A stretch of 64,000 nucleotides of DNA from Azospirillum brasilense. GTDB lineage: Bacteria; Pseudomonadota; Alphaproteobacteria; Azospirillales; Azospirillaceae. The DNA is taken from assembly GCF_007827795.1 (NCBI RefSeq), contig NZ_VITI01000002.1, positions 310,001 to 374,000 on the forward strand, in the 5' to 3' direction. Under the pieces are notes generated by a model. The model ran no database searches. It was not told the origin of the DNA and saw only the letters and a list, made by a program, of their open reading frames with translations. The translations under genes and the position numbers were made by a program. Shown piece after piece: positions 44,099 through 52,306 of this stretch. How positions within the stretch are numbered: the first letter of the stretch is position 1; each line of letters opens with the position of its first letter.

Positions 44099-44782
44099 AT
44101 GACCTCCCGCCTCGTCACGACCCTTCTCACCGTCGCCGTCTCCGCCGCCGCGTTCGGCGCCGGGGCTGTCGCCTTCCAGTCCTTCGTCGCCCCGACCTCC
44201 GCCGCGGCCACGGCGGCCCCACCCCTGGTGGCGGAGCTCGGCCCGGACGCCCTGACCCGCGGCCCCAGCGCGGTGGTCGTGGGCAACCCGCTGGGCGACG
44301 TGACGGTGATCGAGTTTTTCGACTACCAGTGCCCGGTGTGCCGCAAGGTCCACCCCTTCCTCGAGCAGCTGGTCGCCGAGGACAAGAACGTCCGGGTGAT
44401 CCACAAGCACTGGCCGGTGTTCGGCGCACCGTCGATCTACGCCGCCAGGATCGCGCTCGCCGCGCGCTGGCAGGACCGCTACGAACCGGTCCATCACGCC
44501 TTCATGAACATTCCCGGTCGCCTCGACGAGGAGAAGATCCGCAAGGCGGCCAGCGAGGCCGGTCTCGACCTGGCGCGGGCCGAGCAGGACCTGAAGGAGC
44601 GCGACGCTCAGGTGGACCAAGCCTTCAAACAGGCATCCGCTCAGGCGGCCATGCTGAAACTCCAGGGCACCCCGGGCTTCGTCATCGGCAGCTACCTCAT
44701 TCCCGGCGGCCTCGACCTGAAGGCGTTGAAGGAGATCGTCGCCGACGTCCGCGCCAAGAAGCGCGACGGCAAGCAGGGCTGA
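44099..44782 (+). CDS. scsC: ScsC-like DsbA-family thiol protein
   Basis: Periplasmic protein of 227 residues. A signal helix (residues 1-30) is followed by the DsbA/Com1-like thioredoxin fold with the active site CPVC (C78, C81) in VIEFFDYQCPVC and the cis-proline GTPGFVIGSY. Long helical insertion (DLARAEQDLKERDAQ) is normal for the family. With ScsB it forms the Scs redox pair that tolerates copper. Good AGTCCC... context only; the ribosome site is weak. The next gene follows 20 bp later. Confidence 0.88.
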   Translation: MTSRLVTTLLTVAVSAAAFGAGAVAFQSFVAPTSAAATAAPPLVAELGPDALTRGPSAVVVGNPLGDVTVIEFFDYQCPVCRKVHPFLEQLVAEDKNVRVIHKHWPVFGAPSIYAARIALAARWQDRYEPVHHAFMNIPGRLDEEKIRKAASEAGLDLARAEQDLKERDAQVDQAFKQASAQAAMLKLQGTPGFVIGSYLIPGGLDLKALKEIVADVRAKKRDGKQG

Positions 44783-44802
44783 ACCAGCGTGGAGCGTCCG
44801 TC

Positions 44803-45276
44803 ATGAGTCTCGCCGACAATCCGATGAGCCCGCCTCGTGTCCTGCGGGGGACCGCGGCGGCGGTCTTGATCTTCCTGGTGCTGGGAACCGTCACCGCCGT
44901 GTGGCCGAACCCCGTGTTCGTCCGCATGACGCCGACCCAGGGGTTCGAAGTCTGGCTGCTCGCCGTCCAGGCGGTGCTGGTCGGGATCTACGTGGCCATC
45001 CGGCGGCCGATGTGTCCGCCACGCGGCGCCGGACTGGGCAGCGTTCTCTGGTTCCTGGGGATCGCTTGCCCGACCTGCAACAAGCTCCTGCTGCTGGTCT
45101 TCGGGGCGGACCTGCTGCTCGCCCACATCGAGCCGTACCGCCTTCATCTGGCCGTGATCGGTGCCGCCGTCACCGCGGCGGCGGTCGCCTGGGAGTGGAG
45201 GCAGCGCCGCCACGCGGTGGTCTGTCCAATGGACATGTCGGACCACGACCTCCGGGAACGCATCAGACCTTCCTAA
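44803..45276 (+). CDS. Four-helix membrane protein with CPTCNK motif
   Basis: Protein of 157 residues with about four membrane helices (AAAVLIFLVLGTVTAVW, LLAVQAVLVGIYVAI, LGSVLWFLGIACPTCNKLLLLVFGADLLLAHI, and a helix near 130-148). The second and third share GIACPTCNK, a cysteine pair (C89, C92) inside the membrane border. No standard domain is recognised; MauE-like and vitamin-K-epoxide-reductase-like membrane proteins are possible relatives. Its place right after ScsB and ScsC argues for thiol or quinone redox work. Starts 20 bp after scsC. Confidence 0.65.
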   Translation: MSLADNPMSPPRVLRGTAAAVLIFLVLGTVTAVWPNPVFVRMTPTQGFEVWLLAVQAVLVGIYVAIRRPMCPPRGAGLGSVLWFLGIACPTCNKLLLLVFGADLLLAHIEPYRLHLAVIGAAVTAAAVAWEWRQRRHAVVCPMDMSDHDLRERIRPS

Positions 45277-45346
45277 TGTTTGCAGGGCATGACGGCGCCG
45301 CCCCTGAGCACGGCGCCGTCCACCGGAACCGACACAGGAGGGAACC

Positions 45347-45808
45347 ATGCTGCCCGCCACCGCGTCGCGCGTGGAGAACGCCACGTCCGCGGAACTCAAC
45401 CGCCGCTTCGCCGCCGAGATCGAGGAGAGCGTCCGCTATCACGCCGACCACCCGGAGGCGATCGACCGGCGCCTGAACGAACTCGACCACGAGTGGGACA
45501 TCGAGCGCACGCTCGAGGCCAACGCGGCGACGCTGGCACTGACCGGAACCGTGCTGGGCGCCTTCGTGGACCGCCGCTTCCTGGTCCTGCCCGCGGTCGT
45601 GACCGGGTTCCTGCTTCAGCACGCGCTCCAGGGCTGGTGCCCGCCGGTCCCGGTGTTCCGCCGCCTGGGCGTCCGCACCGCCGCCGAGATCGACCGCGAG
45701 CGGTACGCGCTCAAGGCGCTGCGCGGAGACTTCGGGCAGCTCGAGGACGCCTCGCAGGCAAGTCCGCACCAGCGCGCCGAAGCCGCGTTGGACGCCGCCG
45801 TGGCATGA
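45347..45808 (+). CDS. DUF2892 (YgaP-like) membrane protein
   Basis: Protein of 153 residues. An acidic helical N-terminus leads to two membrane helices (LALTGTVLGAFVDRRFLVLPAVVTGFLLQHALQGWCPPVPVFRRLG), the DUF2892 pattern that in E. coli YgaP is fused to a rhodanese domain; here the rhodanese part is absent. It lies at the head of the sulfur genes (DUF442, MBL), which fits a YgaP-like link to persulfide chemistry. Function inferred. Confidence 0.75.
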   Translation: MLPATASRVENATSAELNRRFAAEIEESVRYHADHPEAIDRRLNELDHEWDIERTLEANAATLALTGTVLGAFVDRRFLVLPAVVTGFLLQHALQGWCPPVPVFRRLGVRTAAEIDRERYALKALRGDFGQLEDASQASPHQRAEAALDAAVA

Positions 45809-45878
45809 CCCACCCGAGGTGCCCGCGGCCGGTATCGGTCCGGGCTCCACGGCGACCCGCACACAAACGGAGCATGGC

Positions 45879-46346
45879 ATGACGGACCGCTTGAGGGTGG
45901 ACGACCGCTTCACCATCGAAATGACACCGCCGACCGCCGAGCGCGTCGGGGAACTGGCCCGCGAGGGCTTCCGCTCCATCGTGAACCTGCGCAACCCCGG
46001 CGAAAAGGACGAGGTGCTGTCGCCGACCAAGGAGGGCGAGATCGCCCGGCGCCACGGCCTCGCCTACCTGAGCATCCCCGTCTCGCCCCAGGACATGAAC
46101 GAGGCCACCGCCGAACTCTTCGACCGCGAGGTCGCGGGCCTGCCGGGTCCGGTCGCCATCCATTGCGCGTCGGGGCGCCGGGCCGGTCTCTTCACCTTCA
46201 TGCACGTCGCCCGCATCGAGGGTCTGTCCGGCGACGCGGCGGCGGCCAAGGCCGAGGCGATGGGCTTCCAGTTCGGGACGCCGGAAATGAGGGCGTTGTT
46301 CACACGCTACGTGGACGCCGGAAAGACGCGAGGAGGGGCGCCGTGA
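45879..46346 (+). CDS. DUF442 (Blh phosphatase-like) protein
   Basis: Cytoplasmic protein of 155 residues with the DUF442 fold: dual-specificity-phosphatase-like P-loop HCASGRR with C96. The domain is usually fused to the persulfide dioxygenase of Blh (beta-lactamase-like hydrolase) proteins in BigR regulons. Here it is a separate gene whose stop overlaps the GTG start of the MBL gene by four bases (GTGA at 46343), suggesting the two proteins still act together. Sulfur-transferase activity is more likely than phosphatase activity. An ATG at 45819 is in frame but has no signal or site. Confidence 0.82.
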   Translation: MTDRLRVDDRFTIEMTPPTAERVGELAREGFRSIVNLRNPGEKDEVLSPTKEGEIARRHGLAYLSIPVSPQDMNEATAELFDREVAGLPGPVAIHCASGRRAGLFTFMHVARIEGLSGDAAAAKAEAMGFQFGTPEMRALFTRYVDAGKTRGGAP

Positions 46347-47104
46347 TCTTCCGTCAGCTGTTCGAGCCGGAATCCTCGACCTACACTTACCTGTTCGGCT
46401 GCCGCGACACCAGCCAGGCGATCCTGCTCGACCCGGTGCTGGAGACGGTCGAGCGTGATCTGGCGCTGATCCAGCAACTCGGCTTGCGGCTCGCCGTGAC
46501 GCTCGACACGCACATCCACGCCGACCACATCAGTTCGGCCTGTCGGCTGCGCAGCCTGACCGGCTGCAAGGTGGCCTATCCGGCGATGGACGGGCTGCCG
46601 TGCGCCGATATCGGGGTCGCCGAGGACCAGCCGCTCACCATGGGCAGCCTGACCTTCAAGCCGCTCCACACCCCGGGCCACACCGACACGCACCATTGCC
46701 TCCTCGTCGAACGCGGGGACACGCCGCGGGTGTTCACCGGCGACGCCCTGCTGATCGACGGCTGCGGCCGTACGGACTTCCAGAACGGCAGCACCGAGGC
46801 GCTCTACCGGTCGGTGCGCGAGAAGATCTTCACGTTGCCGGACGACACGCTCGTCTACCCCAGCCACGACTACCAGCACCGGCATGTCTCGACCGTGCTC
46901 CAGGAGCGGGAACGCAACCCCCGCCTGGGCGACGACAAGAGCCTGGAGGAGTTCGCCGCGATCATGGCGAACCTGAGCCTGCCGTACCCGAAGAAGATCG
47001 ACGTGGCGGTCCCTGCGAACCGCCTCTGCGGCGACTGCCCCGACGACGCACCGGAGGCACTGCGCCATATCGGGGACAAGTCCTTCCAGGGCGTGCCCGC
47101 ATAG
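46343..47104 (+). CDS. Metallo-beta-lactamase-fold persulfide dioxygenase (ETHE1-like)
   Basis: Protein of 253 residues starting at a GTG with a GAGGAGGGG ribosome site, overlapping the DUF442 stop. Metal ligands of the glyoxalase-II/ETHE1 type are visible: THIHADH (H57, H59, D61, H62), H113 in LHTPGH, D133 in FTGDALL and H in YPSHDYQHR. ETHE1 enzymes oxidise glutathione persulfide to sulfite. C-terminal region LRHIGDKSFQGVPA. Coupling with the DUF442 gene recreates the Blh fusion as two proteins. Confidence 0.85.
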   Translation: MIFRQLFEPESSTYTYLFGCRDTSQAILLDPVLETVERDLALIQQLGLRLAVTLDTHIHADHISSACRLRSLTGCKVAYPAMDGLPCADIGVAEDQPLTMGSLTFKPLHTPGHTDTHHCLLVERGDTPRVFTGDALLIDGCGRTDFQNGSTEALYRSVREKIFTLPDDTLVYPSHDYQHRHVSTVLQERERNPRLGDDKSLEEFAAIMANLSLPYPKKIDVAVPANRLCGDCPDDAPEALRHIGDKSFQGVPA

Positions 47105-47270
47105 CCCGTCGTAAGCGCCCGCGACGTCGTCCTGCGCGGGGCGGTGCTCCCGACCGGCCGCCTGACTCGGCGGCGGGCCGGGCAACTCCATCCTGCCTCT
47201 CCGGGGAGTGCGGAAGGTGCGTTCCATGCAGCCCCGGAGCCTCGACTTTCCAATTTTTAAGGACGGGACC

Positions 47271-48050
47271 ATGGCCATACCGCATCACCGAACCGCTCTG
47301 TCCCTCGCGCTCGTGGTGGCGCTTGCCGCCTGCACCGGCACAGGAAGCGTGGCGCCGTCCGTCAGCCCGCAGGGCAGCGCCGAGAGCACGAAGACCAACG
47401 TGCTCGAAGCCGGGGCGGCGATGCTTCAAAGCAACGCGCCGCTCGGCGGGATGGATGTTTACCTCGTCGGCTTCCATCCCATGAAGAGCGAGCCCAACCA
47501 CCAGATGGAGGCGCACCACTTCTGCCGCCAGGTGAATGAAGACTTCGCCCAGTGCGCGCTGTTCGACGGCAACACCGCGAGCGCCAACCTGACGGGTGTC
47601 GAGTACATCATCTCCGAGCGCCTGTTCGAACGGTTGCCGCGGCAGGAGCGCCTGTATTGGCACCCCCACAACGGAGAGATCCTGTCCGGACAGCTGGTGG
47701 CGCCGAACCTGCCCGACGTCGCCGAGCACGAGTTGATGAGGAGCAAGATGAACAGCTATGGCAAGACTTGGCACACATGGCAGTCCGAGAAGGGCACGCA
47801 ACCGGGTGACCGGATGCCCTACGGGCCTCCCATGCTGGCCTGGTCGTTCAACCGTGACGGCGAGGCTCAGCCTGGGCTGGTCGAGGCCCGCGATCGCCAG
47901 ATGAACATGTCGACCGCGGAACGCCGTCGTGCCCGACAGGATCTCGTGCCCGCGGCCCGCCTCCAGGAAGGGGTTGACGCCCTCAAGGGCAGGTTCCCGC
48001 GGCCTGCTCAGGACATTCCCGGAGTGGTGGACAAGCGTGCAGCGCAGTGA
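47271..48050 (+). CDS. DUF1264 lipoprotein
   Basis: Protein of 259 residues: signal with lipobox LAAC (C21), then the DUF1264 region (LGGMDVYLVGFHPMKSEPNHQMEAHHFCRQVNEDFAQCALFDG, VEYIISERLFERLPRQERLYWHPHNGEILSGQLV), which is related to plant oil-body-associated proteins. Bacterial members are of unknown function. The many His residues in the first segment might bind metal. It is a single gene 166 bp after the MBL gene. Alternative starts lie upstream without a signal. Confidence 0.75.
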   Translation: MAIPHHRTALSLALVVALAACTGTGSVAPSVSPQGSAESTKTNVLEAGAAMLQSNAPLGGMDVYLVGFHPMKSEPNHQMEAHHFCRQVNEDFAQCALFDGNTASANLTGVEYIISERLFERLPRQERLYWHPHNGEILSGQLVAPNLPDVAEHELMRSKMNSYGKTWHTWQSEKGTQPGDRMPYGPPMLAWSFNRDGEAQPGLVEARDRQMNMSTAERRRARQDLVPAARLQEGVDALKGRFPRPAQDIPGVVDKRAAQ

Positions 48051-48238
48051 TCGCCTTGCGCAGGGAGAGCGGCGCGGCGTCCAGGGGCCACCCGGTGGCC
48101 ACCGCCGTCGTGCGGTGAAAGACGGCTGCAACTGGCGCGGGCCGCCGTGATTTACGTAGGGAGGGGGTACTATCCGATGAGGAAACGTGCCATGCTGCCC
48201 GCGGTCGGTTGATTCCTTGCTTCTCGAAGAGACGCGGC

Positions 48239-48736
48239 ATGAGAACCGTCTTTGCGCTGCCGTTCCTGGTTCCGTTGCTCCTTGCGACATCGCCGGGCAA
48301 GGCGACCGACCTGCACCAGTTCTGGGAGCAGACCTGCGGGGACTGCCACCCCCACGCCGGGGCCTTCGCCCAGCGGTTCCTCACCGTGAAGGACGGCAAG
48401 CTCCAGGGCCGCCATCACACGGACGACCTGATCGTCTTCCTGCAACACCATCACCTGCCGCAGAACCTCGTGCGGCCGATGTACGAGATGCTGCTCGCCC
48501 AAGCCAGCACGGGACCGCGCTTCAAGGAACGGTGCGGCCGTTGCCACGAGTCCGCCGCCGATCTGGCTCGGGAATCGCTGGTGGTCCGCGACGGCGTGCT
48601 GCACGGGCGGGAGAGCGGCCGCCCCGTGGCCGAGTTCCTGCCCCGCCACGCCAAGCTGGGCCTGACGCCGGAAGACGTGACCTTCTTCACCGACCTGCTG
48701 ACGCGCGTCGAACGCGAGGTTCACTCTGGCGGCTGA
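48239..48736 (+). CDS. Exported dihaem cytochrome c
   Basis: Protein of 165 residues with a signal peptide (RTVFALPFLVPLLLATSPGKA) and two haem-binding motifs: CGDCH at C33, C36, H37 and CGRCH at C99, C102, H103. The spacing of about 66 residues and HLP/PRP stretches suggest two small cytochrome c domains. No catalytic domain. It lies convergent to the tsdA-like gene with 53 bp between, so may be a redox partner of thiosulfate or copper-linked enzymes. The ATG at 48239 follows an AGAGACGC ribosome site; another ATG at 48209 lacks a signal. Confidence 0.8.
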   Translation: MRTVFALPFLVPLLLATSPGKATDLHQFWEQTCGDCHPHAGAFAQRFLTVKDGKLQGRHHTDDLIVFLQHHHLPQNLVRPMYEMLLAQASTGPRFKERCGRCHESAADLARESLVVRDGVLHGRESGRPVAEFLPRHAKLGLTPEDVTFFTDLLTRVEREVHSGG

Positions 48737-48789
48737 CAGGAGTGGCGGAGAAGCCCGCAGGCTCCTCCGCCAAGGGGACGCCTGACCGT

Positions 48790-49779
48790 TTACTGCGTCG
48801 CCCGCTGCAACTCCTTCAGCTTGGCCCGGATCGGATCGTAGGGGCCGTACTTGTGCTGCTCGGCCGGGAAGCCGTCCGCGAACGGCGGGAACGGCATGTC
48901 GACCGGCTTGCGCAGGCGGTTCGGGAAGTCCTTGTCGAGGTTGGCCTTGTGGGGACGCGGCTGGCTGTTCACGAAGGCGATGACGTCGTAGGCGTCCTCG
49001 TCCGACACGACCGGCGCCTCGTGGGTCGTGCCCAGCGGCATGTTGTTGTGGACGAAGGCCGACGCGGTCAGTTGGCGGTACATCCCCGCGCCGTCGTTGT
49101 AGCTGTCCGCCCCCCACAGCGGTGGGAACTGATAGCCCTCGCCGTCGCCGACCTGGCCCTTGCGCACGCCCTGGCCGTCCTCGCCGTGGCAGGCGGCGCA
49201 GACCTCGGCGTAGACCTGCTTGCCGCGTTCCGGGTTGGCGGCGCGGGCCGGTTCCTTGATCGGCCGAGTGCCCGACCCCTCGATCTTCGCGCCGACCGGG
49301 ATGCCGGTGGACAGCCACTTCATGTAGGCGACGAACGCCTTCATCTCGGTGCTCTCCAGCGGCAGCGCCTTGCCGTTCATGCTGCGCTCCATGCAGCCGT
49401 TGACGCGCTCCTCAATGGTGCTGATCGCGTCCTCGCGGGCGCGGTACTGCGGGAAGACCGCATGCACACCGGTCCACGGCATCGAGTAGGGCTGCGTTCC
49501 GGCGTTCAGGTGGCAGCTTTGGCAGGCCAAGTTGTTCCCGGCGTACCGCTTGGCCGGATCGGCGGCCTCCGGGCCGAGATGCCTGTGGGTCTCGGTCGTC
49601 AGCGCGTGGCCGTACTTGATGAGCTTGCCGAGGTCGTCGTCCTTCACCGTCGCAATGTCCGGCGGCGTCCATTGGGTCAGGTCGATCTTTTGCGGGTCCG
49701 CCGCGTGCGACACGGCGAGGGTGATCGTGCCGACGGCCAGGGCCGCGAGCGCGCAGGCCAGCGTGTTGATGGTCTTCAT
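48790..49779 (-). CDS. tsdA: TsdA-like thiosulfate dehydrogenase
   Basis: Periplasmic protein of 329 residues with signal peptide (residues 1-27, AVSHA cleavage) and two haem c motifs: CQSCH (C86, C89, H90) in NNLACQSCHLNAGT and CAACH (C194, C197, H198). The flanking pattern YSMPWTGVHAVFPQYRAREDAISTIEERVNGCMERSMNG is highly characteristic of TsdA, which oxidises thiosulfate to tetrathionate or does the reverse. The genuine Cys ligand that gives TsdA its unusual haem (here C129 in RVNGCMERS) is present. Start at 49779 with GGGAAGAGA upstream. It is divergent from a truncated carboxymuconolactone-decarboxylase-type gene. Confidence 0.82.
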   Translation of the reverse strand: MKTINTLACALAALAVGTITLAVSHAADPQKIDLTQWTPPDIATVKDDDLGKLIKYGHALTTETHRHLGPEAADPAKRYAGNNLACQSCHLNAGTQPYSMPWTGVHAVFPQYRAREDAISTIEERVNGCMERSMNGKALPLESTEMKAFVAYMKWLSTGIPVGAKIEGSGTRPIKEPARAANPERGKQVYAEVCAACHGEDGQGVRKGQVGDGEGYQFPPLWGADSYNDGAGMYRQLTASAFVHNNMPLGTTHEAPVVSDEDAYDVIAFVNSQPRPHKANLDKDFPNRLRKPVDMPFPPFADGFPAEQHKYGPYDPIRAKLKELQRATQ

Positions 49780-49821
49780 GGGGTGTCTCTTCCCTTCCTG
49801 TGAGTCTCTTCTGTCGTTTTT

Positions 49822-50079
49822 GCCGGATCGGGGCCGCTCGACGACACGACGAGGCGGCTGATGAAGTTGGCCTTGGCAATCGGCGCCCGCTCGGAGGGTG
49901 CTGTCCATTCCCATGTCCGCCGCGCGCTTGCCGAAGGCGTCGACCCTGAAGCGATCCGGCAGGTGGCGCTCCCGGCGATCCCGACCCTCGGCCTGCCTCA
50001 GGCCGTCGCCGCGACGACGTGGATCGAGGATCTGGTCTCCGGGACCCGCCAGGAGTTGCCGGACACCGGGGAGCCCTGA
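49822..50079 (+). pseudogene. 5'-truncated AhpD-like/carboxymuconolactone decarboxylase fragment
   Basis: The frame from 49822 reads AGSGPLDDTTRRLMKLALAIGARSEGAVHSHVRRALAEGVDPEAIR, matching the middle and end of small CMD-family proteins, which need another 30 or so residues before it. Upstream in the same frame are unrelated codons and a stop at 49801-49803, with no ATG, GTG or TTG before the homologous start. The first ATG is inside the domain (49861), giving a 72-residue product lacking the N-terminal helix. The break lies 43 bp from the divergent tsdA start. The usual catalytic cysteines are changed (ARSEGAVHSH). Confidence 0.75.
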
Positions 50080-50086
50080 CGGGCGC

Positions 50087-50950
50087 TCACAAAGAGTCGA
50101 TGGGGATCTTGAGGTAGCGTTTGCCGTTCTCCTCGGCGGGCGGCAACCGCCCGGCGCGCACGTTCACCTGCACCGAGGGCAGGATCAGCTTCGGCATGTC
50201 CAGTGTCCGGTCGCGGGCCGTGCGGAGCGCCACGAACTCGTCCTCGCCCACACCGTCCCGAACGTGGACGTTGCGCGCCCGCTGCTCGGCGACCGTGCTC
50301 TCCCAGGCGTACTCGTCCCGGCCCGGCGCCTTGTAGTCGTGGCCGGTGAAGAGCCGCGTCTCAGGCGGTAGGGTCAGAATGCGCCGGATCGAGCGGTACA
50401 GGGCGTGGGCGTCGCCGCCTGGGAAGTCACAGCGCGCCGTGCCGTAGTCGGGCTGGAACAGGGTGTCGCCGACGAAGGCCGCGTCGCCGATAAGGTAGGT
50501 CATGTCCGCCGGGGTGTGGCCGGGCGTGTGGATGGCCTGAGCCTCCAGGCCGCCGATCCGGAACCGTTCGCCGTCGGCGAACAGATGGTCGAATTGGCGC
50601 CCGTCGGCAACGAAACCGGGTTCCATGTTGAACAGAGCGCGGAAGATCTTCTGGACCTCGCGGATGTGCTCGCCAATGCCGATGCGGCCGCCGACCCGTT
50701 CCTTCAGGTAGGGCGCCGCCGACAGGTGGTCGGCGTGGACGTGTGTCTCCAGGATCCACTCCACGGTGAGGCCGCGCTCACGCACCAGCGCGATCATGCG
50801 GTCGGCCGAGGCGGTTGCGGTGCGGCCCGACTTCGGGTCGAAGTCGAGCACGCTGTCGACCAGAGCCGCGGCCTGGGTGGCGGGATCGACGACGACATAG
50901 CTGACGGTGTTGGTCGCCTCGTCGAAGAGCGGCATCACGTCGGGTTTCAT
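50087..50950 (-). CDS. Metallo-beta-lactamase-fold persulfide dioxygenase (Blh-type)
   Basis: Protein of 287 residues starting at 50950. The N-terminus (VMPLFDEATNTVSYVVVDPATQAAALVDSVLDFDPKSGRT) and the ligands ETHVHADH (H70, H72, D74, H75), HTPGH and GDTLF match bacterial sulfur dioxygenases of the BigR regulon. It oxidises persulfides from sulfide detoxification. A BigR-type repressor gene starts divergently 102 bp away with an AT-rich dyad between. The frame is open to 51016, but the ATG at 50950 follows GAGGT. Second MBL enzyme of this kind in the island. Confidence 0.87.
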   Translation of the reverse strand: MKPDVMPLFDEATNTVSYVVVDPATQAAALVDSVLDFDPKSGRTATASADRMIALVRERGLTVEWILETHVHADHLSAAPYLKERVGGRIGIGEHIREVQKIFRALFNMEPGFVADGRQFDHLFADGERFRIGGLEAQAIHTPGHTPADMTYLIGDAAFVGDTLFQPDYGTARCDFPGGDAHALYRSIRRILTLPPETRLFTGHDYKAPGRDEYAWESTVAEQRARNVHVRDGVGEDEFVALRTARDRTLDMPKLILPSVQVNVRAGRLPPAEENGKRYLKIPIDSL

Positions 50951-51019
50951 GGAGACCTCCTGGCTGGCCTGGCGGGACCGTTCCCAATACCGCTTGAACA
51001 GGTGGCTCGGCCACATATA

Positions 51020-51033
51020 TTAGTCAAGGCTAA
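51020..51033. promoter_or_regulatory. Candidate BigR-type operator
   Basis: TTAG-TCAAGG-CTAA within an AT-rich stretch (51016-51040) between the divergent persulfide dioxygenase and BigR-type genes. AT-rich short dyads in this position are typical of ArsR/BigR sites. It overlaps the likely promoter of both genes. Confidence 0.55.
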
Positions 51034-51051
51034 ATTAATGATTTGGAAACT

Positions 51052-51387
51052 ATGCCGGACACCCCCAACGATCCGCCGATGGACCCCGCCGAGTTGGAAG
51101 CCCGCGCCGCCGATGCCGAGGCATTCCTGCGCTCGCTCGCGAGCCGCCATCGCTTGATGATCCTGTGCTCGCTGCTTGAGGGCGAGGTGCCAGTTGGCGA
51201 ACTCGTCCGGCGCCTCGGTCTCTCCCAGTCCAACCTGTCCCAGCACCTCGCCAAGCTGCGCGAGGAAGGACTCGTCGCGACCCGCCGGGACGGCACGGTC
51301 ATTTTCTACCGCATCGGCTCAGACCGGGTCCGCCCCATCCTCACCGAGCTCTACCGCCTGTTCTGTGCCGCTCCTCGCCCCGAATGA
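51052..51387 (+). CDS. bigR: BigR/SqrR-type persulfide-sensing ArsR repressor
   Basis: Winged-helix regulator of 111 residues, ArsR family. The DNA-binding helix reads LSQSNLSQHLAKLREEGLV. Two cysteines sit in the BigR/YgaV/SqrR positions: C39 in MILCSLLEGE and C105 in LYRLFC, the pair that forms a tri- or tetra-sulfide bridge on exposure to persulfides and frees DNA. Its divergent neighbour is a persulfide dioxygenase, and it heads a plus-strand run of YeeE halves and a TauE protein, matching the known BigR regulon. Confidence 0.88.
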   Translation: MPDTPNDPPMDPAELEARAADAEAFLRSLASRHRLMILCSLLEGEVPVGELVRRLGLSQSNLSQHLAKLREEGLVATRRDGTVIFYRIGSDRVRPILTELYRLFCAAPRPE

Positions 51388-51413
51388 CGGCCCAATCCCG
51401 ACCTTAGAGACCC

Positions 51414-51839
51414 ATGGATAACTTCACGCCTGCTTCGGCCGCCCTCGGCGGCCTCCTGATCGGTTTGTCCGCGGCCCTCCTGTGGGTTGCCAAAGGCCGG
51501 ATCGCCGGGATCAGCGGCATCCTCGGCGGCCTTGGCGCGCGGCGCCCCGGCGACGTCGCTTGGCGCGCCGCCTTTCTGGTCGGCCTGATGGCGGCGCCGC
51601 TGCTCTACGGCGCGGCGGGCGGTGCGCTGCCGCATTCCGCGTCGCCCGCCAGCCCCGCCACTCTGATCGTCGCCGGTCTGCTGGTCGGCTTCGGCACCCG
51701 ACTGGGCAGCGGCTGCACGAGCGGTCATGGTGTCTGCGGCCTGGCCCGACTGTCGCCGCGTTCCCTGACGGCCACCGGTCTGTTTATGTCCAGCGCCGCC
51801 GCCACCGTCTTCGTCGCCCGCCACCTGATCGGAGTCTGA
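51414..51839 (+). CDS. YeeE/YedE-family protein, first half
   Basis: Membrane protein of 141 residues with four hydrophobic segments. The thiosulfate-channel signature [26 protein letters not shown] (C101, C108) matches YeeE/TsuA-type transporters, which relay thiosulfate or sulfur compounds through cysteines. Full YeeE proteins are about 350 residues; the family also occurs as two adjacent half-length genes (PmpA/PmpB in BigR operons), which is the case here. Starts 27 bp after bigR. Confidence 0.87.
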   Translation: MDNFTPASAALGGLLIGLSAALLWVAKGRIAGISGILGGLGARRPGDVAWRAAFLVGLMAAPLLYGAAGGALPHSASPASPATLIVAGLLVGFGTRLGSGCTSGHGVCGLARLSPRSLTATGLFMSSAAATVFVARHLIGV

Positions 51840-51844
51840 CCGCC

Positions 51845-52282
51845 ATGCCCGCCCTGCTCGTCGCCCTCGCGTCAGGCCTACTGTTCGGCCTCGGCCTGAC
51901 GGTGTCCTCCATGATCGACCCGGCCAAGGTGCTGGACTTCCTCGACGTGGCGGGCTCCTGGGACCCGAGCCTCGCCTTCGTGATGGCCGCCGCCATCCCG
52001 GTCGCGGCGGTCGGCTTCGCCCTTGCGCGCCGATGCGGGACGCCCTTGATCGACACGGCGTTCCGTGGCCCGACCGCAACGGCCGTCGACCGCCGACTCG
52101 CGACCGGCGCTGTCCTGTTCGGCGTCGGCTGGGGGCTGGTCGGCTACTGCCCCGGCCCGGCGCTCGCCGCGTTCGGCCTTAGTGTTCCTGGGACGGGGCT
52201 GTTCGTCGCCGCCATGCTCGCCGGGATCGGCGCCCATGACCTGATGCGGTCCATCCGCGTGCGTCGCGCTGTGACAGTGTGA
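51845..52282 (+). CDS. YeeE/YedE-family protein, second half
   Basis: Membrane protein of 145 residues beginning MPALLVALASGLLFGLGLTVSSMIDPAKVLDFLDV and containing GVGWGLVGYCPGPALA, the cysteine-bearing second YeeE half. It starts six bp after the first half. The two are expected to form one transporter for thiosulfate or related sulfur species. An overlapping longer frame from 51482 is a shadow. Confidence 0.87.
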   Translation: MPALLVALASGLLFGLGLTVSSMIDPAKVLDFLDVAGSWDPSLAFVMAAAIPVAAVGFALARRCGTPLIDTAFRGPTATAVDRRLATGAVLFGVGWGLVGYCPGPALAAFGLSVPGTGLFVAAMLAGIGAHDLMRSIRVRRAVTV

Positions 52283-52306
52283 CCTTCTCCAACCTGGAAC
52301 GCTCAG

